From: Prostheceraeus crozeri
Lineage: Eukaryota; Platyhelminthes; Polycladida; Euryleptidae
DNA: 64,000 bases
Direction: 5' to 3'
Assembly: GCA_907163375.1 (NCBI GenBank)
Contig: CAJQUW010005533.1
Coordinates: 1,637,001 to 1,701,000, forward strand
In this document: piece by piece, positions 30,701-42,700 of the stretch
Layout of the letters: each line of letters starts with the position of its first letter
How positions within the stretch are numbered: position 1 is the stretch's first letter
The notes under the pieces: generated by a model
Told to the model about the DNA's origin: nothing
The model's database searches: none
What the model saw: only the letters and a program-made list of their open reading frames with translations
Translations under genes and position numbers: made by a program

Positions 30701-33700
30701 AAGTAATCATAATCCGTCAATAACAAAGTTACATCACAAGCTGAGAATACGAATATATCCACGTCCACAGCATATATAGTTCAAAGCTACCGATAATTGA
30801 AACTGCATATATACAATTCATTCAAGCACAGTCGATACAACAGGCCTATTTTTGCTAAGTTGTTAATAGCCTTGTGATGATCAACCTAGATGCATGCATG
30901 ACGTAAATTTCGTCCAAATGGCGTCAATGCTTTCGCGACCGCAACTGACAAGGATTCGAAGTCAGCTAGAAAGCTAAACAAGGTCAGACCATGAAAGCCT
31001 TGAAGATGGAATGTTGACGTCCATTTAGATTCAATTTCTGTCACCTGATAAATGCTCATGATCGAAGATATCGATTTAATAAAACAAAATAATGCAGCCC
31101 GATATAGCAGCGAAGCAACATTGTGTGCGGTAATCTTCGAAATGCAATCAGGCGATATAATCAGAACAATACCTTTTTTGACTTAATCTTTTTCTTTTTT
31201 GAGACACCAGCTCTTTTAATGGAGTTGATCCATTTTGGAATTCGTGTCCTGGTTCCATAGATAGCCTGAGAAAGAATCTAGTCTTGTTATAAACAAGTTG
31301 AATTTACAGAAGAAAACATACAAAAATACGCCCTACTTGAGTTATCATCTTCATGTACGAGTACATTTAGTGAATCAAGCTATTGTTTATATGTCATATT
31401 ACATCTTTTGAACTACAACTTCAACATCCACATGGTCCAGCTAAAAATCGAACAAGCTAAAAATTATACTGAGAATGATGCTCACTATGACAAAACACAG
31501 TACATTGCGGAGATTTTCCAGCTGCTAAAAAAGAGAACAAGACGATTATTCGACTGCGAAGATTAGGGTCATCGTTAAAAAAAAGAAAGGCTTTAGTGAT
31601 AAGAAATGTTAATGAAAAGGCAATTTCAAGGAAAATGTACCAAAGCTATTTCCGGTCTCCTTGATGTGAACATCGTCAGTTTCCAGTCGGTCGAGGATGG
31701 ATACATGCTCAAAAGGTCTTGCTGCTGTAGCGATACTGCTATTTGAAGGACTTTCTTTGAGTCTTCTCAATCCTACTATCTTAATACGAGCCATATATGT
31801 CTGCACATTAGAAATTAGAAAGCTCCAAAACTATAAATGATGCAAATTTTTTCATATCATGCCAACGAAACGTTGAAGATGGAAGTATAAAGTTGAAAGA
31901 CACAAAGATACAAATACAGGTGACTCTCATCCTAAGAACTGCTTGACTCCCTGGCAAAAGTTGAAAGTCCGTCCGTTTGATAACAAGACCGTGTGAACTC
32001 AGCTGCTGCAACTTTTACTTTTAGCATTTAACGTACGATGTATTCTCATCAAATAATTGACAAATAGGAAGATCACATTCCTTGTCTGTCTTAAAAAGTG
32101 TTTCTTTCTAGCTTCAAAACTCCAAAATTAAATTTTTTTAAATTATTTTATACGTTAACTAGCGATGAAATGCATCAATCTTAAACATAAGTCGTGAAAA
32201 CAAAGCACATTCTCTCACAGACAGAATCGGTCGTTCACCATTTCAACGAAAAACTTCCACATTGAATTTATGAACCATGTTTTAGATATTTCACTGCACA
32301 AATCCAGCCATCAATATTTTCAAAGGGTTATTGAAAGATGAACTCATAGTACATATCACATCTTCATAAGCACGGATCAATACAGACTTTAAGGCCTCCT
32401 GAAAATTAAAAATGCCTGACGATTGGGAATTTGAATTTCATAATACGCACTGCACTACAGTATGACTTCAATAAAGGAGTAGAACAGCAATACCACTAGC
32501 AGTTATAAAATTAGGTGCACCTGAAACTTAAATATACATTTCCGTGTTTGCAAGTTATGGATGGTCCCGCGGAACTTCTTGTTCTGGAGCCTGTTTGTAG
32601 GGTTAAAATTGGTCTCTCACTTTTGACGCTTCGAGCTTCAGACCATCTAAAATATAATGAGTCTTTCGTATTCCACCAAATATAATTTTGAGATATATTA
32701 CTGATATTTTTTGACACATTTCAACTGTCCATTACCATTCAACATTTATCAAATCAAATCAATGTTTTCTAATAAAATAGACCTACCTCAGGTGGTGGTG
32801 CTTCAATAGGAGTAGCCAGCATTTCCTTCAATTGCCGCATTCTCTCTGCTTCCTCTGCAGCCAGCTTTGCTTGTTGACGCATTATATGAGCTGGGACAGG
32901 TTTATTGGCTGCATTTAGCATCCGCAAATTCATTTGATCTCGTCGCATACGATTCGACACATGATGATGAACTAACAGAGCTTTTGCAGCGTAAATAGAA
33001 GGGTGCAAGGAGAAATCAGGATCTAGGTAAACCCGATTCAAATTCACGCCTCGAGTATCAGTCCTGAAAAGTATTCCAAAGTCTATTCTAAATTTAGCAA
33101 GAAAAAATTGTCATTGAAATAGTGAAAGACATGGATGACAGAAAAATATGTAAACCGCCAAAATTTTTCATATAATAGATTGTCCGGATATTCATCAGTA
33201 GATTCCGAACTTAACTTAAAGGTGTACTCCGGTCAATTTTTTCAGTTGGTCTGCATCGATGCTACGGCATCAGTTAAGTTGATTTAGCGCCGTCGATTTG
33301 TAACTTGAGACGTAGTTCTCTCGCTACGCATCGAACGATTCTCGATGATGACGTCAGCTGTGATACGGTGCAATAAGGGACGACAGCCATACACAGCGCT
33401 GGCTGCAGCACTGAAGTCTCATCCGTCTCAGTAAAGTCGCGCGTGCTCTAAACATTTTTCCGATAGCGACAAGACATTAAGCAGGAAGTGCGATTTGTTA
33501 AAAAGTGTTACGTAAAGCACAACAACCACAGTATTTCTTAAAAGATGGAACTTTTCCGATGTTGAACCAGGAACGAAAGGCTGACTGTAAAACTTGAACT
33601 GAGAAAATCGCGTTATGTTGCTTACAGCTTGCGGTGTAACATTAAGTCGACTCTTGATATAAGCGACACTTCGGATTTTCCGGCTGTTGTCATCGCTTCT

Positions 33701-36700
33701 ATCGAGAGCTAGACACACACACACACATCTATCAATTTGGCACGGACCAACCTGCCGTGTCGCTTACACTGAGAGATCGCTTATATCGAGAGTCGATTGT
33801 ACTTACGTTTTCATGAGGATAGTCGAAGTATCACTAATTTGGATAACAAGAATGCTATTTCTGAATACATTATCAATTATCACCCTGATTCTCTTTTATC
33901 TTGATTTTAGGATTGATTTCCTTGACTGTCAGACTGACCCTGTCCGTACTCGGATTTCTGAAGCTATAAGCTCATTGACTTTTACAAACCTGCTATTAAC
34001 AGCAAATACGAGCTGATGAACGATTATCGCTGATTTCTATAAGTGCCATGCATATAAGCATTAGCTGTCAAGTGTCAATGTATTTGACTCGCCAAATAGT
34101 GTGTATGCATCTGCGACACGTCATGTCTGACAGCTTGTGATTTTTTACTAATATTTTTCTTACCTTTCGCCAATGAATTTCTGGGAGAGATAATTCAGTC
34201 TCTTTGTGATGATGGCCTATGGAACCTGCCGTGTGCGGCAACACATCAAATCCTTTCGTAGGTAGCGTGAAACCGATTAATTTACGGAAGGTCTGCATAG
34301 AAAGGTTTATAAATGTGCATTATATCTACATAGTTGATGGAGGTCGCTTTCGAGCATCTGATCAAAATTCAGCTTCACGAGCAAAATAAAATGAACTGCA
34401 TCAATGATTTGCATCATTGAATTTTTCCCTGTACATGTCAACAACTGCGTATAAGAGGGCTTATAAACCAAAATTCACATTCATTCACGCTGTCCATGTT
34501 TTGATTCATATATCACTGTACTACTTCATGAAATCGGCTTTTTCATTCACTACACGCGACACCTTCAGACAGTGGTGCGTATCACCTCTGACGTCATCAC
34601 AAGCATTAGACAAGCGAATATCTCGTTAAGCAAATCGTTGCAGTGCCGGATGCGGATAGAAGTGATAGTTGATGTTTTCACTTAATTTTAAGACAATAAA
34701 ATCACATACGAATTTTGCCCGGAGCACACCTTTTATAATCCAGACATCCAAGTCTTGGAGTCCAAATGCCTTGACAACAGAAGCGACAAATTTACAGAAG
34801 ACATGGCTCTTCCTCCTAATTCCATTTCAGTCAGTTAAATGGCAAACACACAACCACTGACATGTTCTTGTTCAGTCAGAGCCTTTTGAGGGTAGCTGTA
34901 GTTTCTGTTTGAACTCAGATAAAAGGGTTCGAGGGTACCTTACGAGCATCGACCTGTCATTATTTCAATGAAAGACACGTAAATCCGTAATCGGTATTTT
35001 AAGTCATTGCAAAGCAAATAACTTCAAATAAATAGAAATCAAGGAACCATGCATACGGCGTTTTGTAAATTTTTGTTAAAGGCATCTTAATATAGAGATA
35101 TTTCAAATCCTTCCTTTCCACCGAGCTCTACGACATCTATCACTTCTATGTTGTATTATTGCTGTTACGCCACCAATTTCACAAATTTGCATTCACAATG
35201 CGTGCTATAAAAGCAATCCATCTTACACAATGTTGATATCCGGAATACATGGAATGCTAATTTTATCAATTAATTGTTTCATTGTGGTGTAAAGCTTGAA
35301 ACATTTGACACTTTTACGACTAGAAGATTATGCTTATTGCTTGTATTCCATATACAGGCGGATAGTATGGATTGGCTATAGGAATGAAGTTTGCTGAATC
35401 TAACATATTATTTCATTTAATTTCAGTGTCAATGACCATGGTCATTATGGAAAACCACTACAAACATTCATATACCGTATTTGCTCCAATAATCGCCTGA
35501 CCTCCAATAATGGCCATCGTAGGCCCGCTATTGTCAGATGCCGATGATGTAGAAAGCATCGACAGGAATTCAAATCATTCATTGGTTAGATGCATGCCCA
35601 CTATCATCAGCACAGTATTAAATAGGCTTGCATGTAGACCTACTTTGGTGGGTGCATAACGAGATCTATCATAAGGCTCAAAGCAGGCCTAATCACATAC
35701 CGGCAATTTAAATAATAGAGCATTCATATAGAAGAACATTGAGGATGTCCCAGAATTATGTGCGCACTTAAACATGCTTTAGGTCTTCTGTATTAAACTG
35801 TATTTTGCACCATGTACGTTGTTCAGGGAAGAGTAAAATATTCGTCTCATCTTCTGTTTCGTCAACTAGGCCTTTTGGGCATCTGCCGGTATGATTACAA
35901 AACACCTAATCAAAATAAAATTTCGCAAATTAGATAGGACAGAACTTTTTCTTAAAACCTAGATTTCGAAAATCGGAGTTTGAAATAATAATCCCCGACG
36001 ATTATTGGAAAAAAGCGGTATTTCTCATGCCAATTATCTACGTCAATTGCCGCACTGCCGTGCTGAATTTGTTAAGAAATTCATTTTTTACCAAGCTGGA
36101 TCTATGAATAGACATACCGCATTTTAATGATAAATACTTAATGACTGATCAAGCATCACAATATCAAACAAACTCAACAAACTTTTAATGGATGTCGTCA
36201 AAGCGCTTTATTTGGAAGTCCTAAAACGAAATTTTATTTGACTTGAAAAGCACCATAGCGTTTTAACTAATCAAAATCAGGAATATTGCTGCATCCGTAG
36301 CAGGTGCCGTTTTTCATTTCAAATTGATGATAACTTAGAATCCAAGAATTGTAAAGCTGGGAAACTTTGAATTGGTGCAAATCACCCATGAAAATATGCT
36401 TATGTTAAGAAAGGAATTTAAGGGGCAACTGGAAGAGCTAACAACCTAACAACCTCATTTAAAAAATTGCATTTCGATGAAATCGAACCATCGCCCTAGG
36501 TGGCAGCTTCCCAAATCAATAACCACTAAGAGCTACAAAACATTCAACATCCCACCGCCGATTTCGGCATGTTAGTTTATGCATGTATGTTCCGTTACCG
36601 TGTCCCGCAGGGTACCCTACGACTTCAAAATGTAAATATATGATTTTTAATCATGTCTCCCAAAGATGAAAATGAATGGGTGAAAAAATCCGGAAATATC

Positions 36701-39700
36701 TTCGAGGGGGGCATGCAAACTTGGACACTAAGCGTTGAAATAGGGATATTTTAAAGTAAGATTGATGATAACCTACCGATAATGGCCTCTGACAACTCCA
36801 TCTGGATTCAGCATGGGGATCATTTTGAAAACAAACATTCTTCTTAACTGCTGGGCACGGGGATCATCTTTCCGAAGAATGAATTTGATAAATCCATTAA
36901 ATACGTAACTGGCTGGAGTTTCTCCAGGATGAACTCTGCTTGACACAAGATAAACCTAAAATAAAAATGTTGGCAATTATAGAATTACAAATATGTCACA
37001 CAATTTGTAAAAATAACGTAGGGTTAGACTTAGGCTCAGAGTTTTCAGAATGACGCATTTCAGAAACAAAAGTTCGACGTTCTCTATCCAAATCCTATTT
37101 CTTTGAAATATATATGAACGAGCAGTTAATTATCACTCTGGTCAAAATGTAATCGTACGTGACTATCAGCATTTCATTTTTCCGTGGCATTATAAAATAC
37201 ACTATTTTCTATATTTCTTTGAGATACAGACATATTCGAATGTTCGACGTCGAGATAAAATAGATGTCATTGCGAGTAGAAATGTGTCCTCAGAGTTGAA
37301 CGATTTAAGCACAAAATTCCTCGACAGTCATAGACACTGCACTTCGCCGTATAAGGACTCAGTGCAGTTGCCGAAGAATTTTAAGCATAAAGAGTTTTGA
37401 AATGCAAACTGGCGCTCTACAATCGTTAATATTATTACGATTATTATTTTTAAGGTTGAAATGTTAATATGTTGAAAAAGTTAATATAATACTGAATCTA
37501 GAATATAAAACCAATTTTTCGGTTTCACAACCAGCATCAGGATCAAACAGCTTAAACAAAGATAATGTAACTGGGCTAAAATTTAAGGTTGAGATTGTTT
37601 TAAGAATCAAGATAAGCAGGCAAAACCCAAGCACATTTTCACGGTGGCAGCCTAGGGCCGTAAATTGACTGCGGACCACAAAGGCAGCGTGTTCAATGTG
37701 CCACGGAGAACTTGACGGTGTGGCAGCAAATTGGTGACGCAGATATTAAACGCCTTCTCATCACGACGGACGAGATGCCGTTGCCAATGTTCAACCTTCT
37801 CACCAAGCAACAGTACTGCAGTGGGGGCCCGAGGGACTGCCATCGAGGGGCCCCAAGGTGCATGCTCAACGATCCGCCGTATTCGCTGGACCTCGCGCCA
37901 TTGCCGACTTCCATCTGTTAGGGCTAATGTAAAGGCCAATGCGGGGTCGTGTCTTCAGCAGTTGTGACGAGGTCATCACCGCCGCCAACGATTCGCTCCG
38001 CAGTTTTCCTGTAAAGTTTTGGGAGAAAGGGGTGGACAAAATGCTGCAGCGTTACGAGAACTGCATCGAGCTGAAAGGCGAATACGTGAAGAGCGCCAAA
38101 ATGGAGGTCGGCAGTTTGTCAAACGAGTCATATGATTAAATGATTCACAAAACATCTTGTGTCATTTGTTACTATTTTTGAAATCAAAAAATAACCTTGT
38201 TGAAAATCGCATTTCAAAATTGGATTTAATCATGTTTAAAAGGCCATAACTTACACGCATATGCACCGCTTGCGCTGAAATTTTCCCACGTGTCAGTCTG
38301 ATTGTAAAGATTAACTTGTAAAAAATTCAATTCATTTGCATTATTCGTTCAAAAATTATAGCAAGTTATATTCTCGCTATTTTTGAGACACCCTCGTTAA
38401 GAATTGATGATTAAGCAGGTCAACAGCACCACAGGCTGCTCTACGTGTTTTAATCCTGGCTTCGCATTCCGGCCAGGACTTTTTTATAATCTACAGATAT
38501 CTATATCAGAATGACTAGAAAAGTACTCTTCAGACGATTTTAAAGATTCTGAAACTTCTTATTCAGATGGTTGTGATTACCATAGAGTAGGTAATTGCTA
38601 TGAAAATTTCTGATAAAAAAGACGAATCTATGCAATTGAAAGCCATCCGCATCCATGTGCATTTGTGCTTCTTCAATTTTTTACGTTTAGATAAAATATA
38701 ATTAGAAGTTTAAATTAAATTTCACTTAACCATCATCCAGTTAACCCAAGGTTGTTAAAAATCATCGGAATTGTTGTCCAGCCGACTCAAAAAAGAATCA
38801 TTCCACATGTCCACATGTCACATTGGAATCCTTCACAACTTGCGTTGACGTCGTAGCGAGTGACTGTATTCCGCGTGCTCGTCTTACAGCTGCTCTGCTC
38901 TACGTTTAACTTCATGTCTAAGCTATTTTTCTTGGTCAACATTGTAGCGTCTGTTCTTGATACTAAAATTGACACGATTTAAGCTATGTGACAATGCAAC
39001 ATCTTGGCCATTAACGTCATTTCTTCGACCTCATGATTCTAACTTCGCACGCACTATTTACTTTCGTGTACATTTAATGAAAGAAAGATGTGAGATGAAT
39101 TTGCAAGCCACGCAATACGAAACAAGACAGATATTTGAAGCGGATACTTATGTTGTATTGAGAAGCGGCTTGATATTACTCAGAGGGCATGGTGATTGGT
39201 TGCATCAGTTCGTCGAATCGTTGGGTCTGACCAAACCTTTCCTGGGTTCCTATGTTTCTGCTGATCGTATTTGATTAAAAATATTTCATGCCATTGAGCA
39301 AAATACCGGACATCCCTTTTGGGTAATACTTCTGGAGCAACCGTAGTCTAAAACTGGAAGTGTGTGCTCCTTGAGTCCTCCACCCTTCAGAACATGCCGA
39401 TTTCAAAGGTCATTTATTTATAAAGCACAGTAATTGGAGAGATTGATATTCATTTGTATATTAGTATTAGCACTTGCTGCTTTTTACTTGCATTAAGCAT
39501 CTGTATGACTCTGCAATTCCATGTATTTTTGTGTATGTCTTGTATTCAGAGATTCTTCAGTAAGTGAGACAAATAAAGAATTTCTCTCTCTCTCTCTCTG
39601 TAATACAAATCCTTTTAATTCAGAGCGACTGGTAAATTTTTATCGTCCATTTTATCAGACAATGAAGGGCCTTACGACGACGATCGACAAAGCTGGCGAA

Positions 39701-42700
39701 GATGATAATTAATTTTAATTTTCAACAAATATTATGTTATGGAATGTATAGTACCCAGTGCTTTGACACTCAAAAGTAATTCCAAAAAATGTATTTGTAT
39801 AATTGATGACTGATATATAATGACATAACAACAATGAAATATATCAAGATTAAAACTTTAGAACATAAATAATAGTCAAATTTTAAAATGTAGGAAATTT
39901 GTGCTTCTTTTACTAAACAAGTATATAATGGCCGAGAATAATATTTATGATCAACAAGATCACCTCCGAGCAACGGTCAGAAAATCTGGTAATAGTAACC
40001 AGCTGTTCCTTTTAGCCAACCTGGTCTGAAAATGTCTTAGTGAAAATTAATCTTATATATGTGAATAAAGTCGCGGATGTACAAACGACATCGTTCAGCA
40101 TATGTATAGCGAAAATACTCTTCTAAGAAGAACAATAAGCGTCTTCTACGAAGATTATCTAGTCACATTTTCATAGTATCTTGAACAATCGTGATTCAAG
40201 TGATTTGTCATAGCATCGGCATGCATTGATCGACTGAACAAACCGGCTGACATTTAAAGTAAATAAGCAGGCATGTTTGTATGGCAATCTAAAGTTACAT
40301 ATGTTAATAACTTTCGCTCTGACATTGATAAAATTGCTATACAATATTTTGATGATTATTCCTCCACCTGCTATAAATCAACCTGTGCGGACATAATGTT
40401 TGTTGGAAAATTATGACAGTCATATATGAGAAAAAATGATACATTTTATCATAAAATAAAACTGCTGATAGGATAGGAGTAGAATCTCTTGAAATTCATT
40501 TCTTTCTGTCTATTTCCACATATCAATGATAAGTTTATATTCTAAATATTTCGCAACATTGTTTGATTTCAATTCATCTAATTTTGACGCACTTTGGTAT
40601 GATTTCTCACAACAGCTATTTGTAGTCTGATGAACGTGTAATTCGCTCAAATAATGTTGATAACTTTCTTTTCTAAAAATTGCTAGGCTACTGACTGCTT
40701 TTCATCTTAATGATTCATTTCAGGTAACTTCTACAGTTACGAGTAAAATTACATTATTTGAATTGCTCTAATACTTTCCAGATTTCTGGATTATTAATTC
40801 TCGTGCATGAATTTCTACTTGTAGTCTGATTTCAATGCCGCTTTGTTCACATGGGATATCTTAATTTGATATATCGGAAGAAATGTATACTTAAACCATG
40901 AAAGACAATGTATTTGCGACTTCACGTATACTCTCCATGACCTCCGAAGGTAGAACAGATCCTATGGGGATTGAAAATAAATCTGCAATTATTTCAAATT
41001 AATAATCAGTAAACTCCATTTCTTCGGGTTGAGAAAACGCTTAACCCTAGAACTCCCGAGCCAGTCAATTGACCGGTTGCGCCTTTAATTTTCTAATTAC
41101 TCCTATGAAATTGCGTTCTGAAATCTGTCATTCATGGTTAACAATCATTAAGTTTAAGGCTTTGATATCGCAAAGTGAGAGTTCAATTCTATCATTTAAG
41201 CAAAAATAAAATGGTGATATACCTAGAACTCCCAAGTCGGTCAACTGACCGATGAAAAAAAGCGAAGGCGTTTTTTGAAATCGCTTATTTAGGAATCTAT
41301 GTAATATGATAAATTCTTTGCAGTGAAACTAACATGAGACATGAATTCACAAGATAGCATGTAAACATCAATAAATCAATATATAAATGAATGGAAAACT
41401 GAAAAAGTCGATGCATCAAGAGTTATAACAACCACCGGCTTCAGTAACACTGAATTTCAATTTGAGCACATTATCAGATCACTGTAGGCAGTCTTTGCGG
41501 ACATTTTCAGAGCAGATACCGAACACATACTTGTTGCAATTGTGGACTAGGTTCTTCGTCTTCCTATTCTTGATCGACATCATTATCTTCATTGATGTAA
41601 AGAATAACGTCTAGCTCTTCAAAATCTTCTTCGTCGCTATCAACATATTCAGTAAGAGCCTCCTCGGCAGAGATCCGTCGAAAATGCCAGGTCATTGGAG
41701 ATAAAATAAATTTTCGTGCTTGAGAGAACAAAGCTTTCACTCCGCATGAGGAAGCATCAAACGTCGGCCAATCACAGCTGCCGTAGGTACAGAGTCTGCA
41801 CCACATGCGCACACACAGAAGTCTGACAAGCGCAGTGCCTTTCACGTCAGCATTTGGAAGTCAATGACGTACATAGCACAAGAAGCTCAGCTCCGAGCTG
41901 AACAATAGCCAGGCATACAATAATAGAATGAATCGAAAAGTTAGTTTTAAGACCGAAGCATGAGGAATAATAAAATCGATCACAAGTAATAACTTCAACA
42001 ATCAGGCTGAAGTGAGAGATAGATTGCAGGCAATTTCATGCTCACAGTATGGTGCTTTGGTCAACAGTGAAAACTATAGAATCTAGGCAACAATGAATTG
42101 CTGCCTTTTGAGCTTGTGGATGGAGTAAATAATGTAAAGCATGAAAGAAAGAATAAAAGAGAAGGTACAAAGATACAAAAAAATGAGAGTAGGCATATAT
42201 AATGGAAAAGAAACATTGACAGAGGAAAAGCGGAATAAAGAGACATACGCATTCCTATACTCAGGCAAAGAGAGGAGAGAGAGAACAGAAGACATCAATT
42301 TTCCCCCAAACCTGCATTACTATTTCTCTTTGCTCTGTATTAATGCAGAAACGATTAATAAGCAGAATGAAGGAAGACAATTCCAGAGAGTTTGCATTGA
42401 TTTTACATTACCGGTCAATTGACCGGTGTGGGAGTTCTAGGAGTATGACAAGTCCGTTAGTCAGAGGGTTAACATTCATTCGAGGTAACCTTATGTACGA
42501 GCGCATGATAATACTTTTCTTCAATGAACATTATATTTGTATCAAAAATGTAATTTTCCTTAATATAAATAAACAAAATTCCGTTTAAGTAACATAATTA
42601 ATAGTGAAGCAGTAATGAAAATAATTAATGAAAGCCAAACATGCAGTATGTATTACCACTTGTTTTTTCTTAATATATCACTAAAAATATCCAAAATTAG

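Larger units (their letters stand above)
33220..34731. mobile_element. TTAA-type non-autonomous DNA transposon
   Basis: The left end AGGTGTACTCCGGTCAA follows TTAA at 33216-33219. The right end read inward is AGGTGTGCTCCGGGCAA, and its flank is TTTA, one base off TTAA. Inverted similarity returns further in at GATGACGTCAG..GTGATACG (left about 33345, right about 34595), giving arms of 150-190 bp. No transposase frame. The TTAA site and AGG start suggest a piggyBac-like family. An alternative is two MITEs in opposite orientation. Confidence 0.7.

Noticed and set aside
38957-39274. 105-codon open stretch
   Set aside because: No family signature, no splice signals, and open by chance is plausible.
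39578-39600. TC repeat as a regulatory element
   Set aside because: Simple microsatellite.
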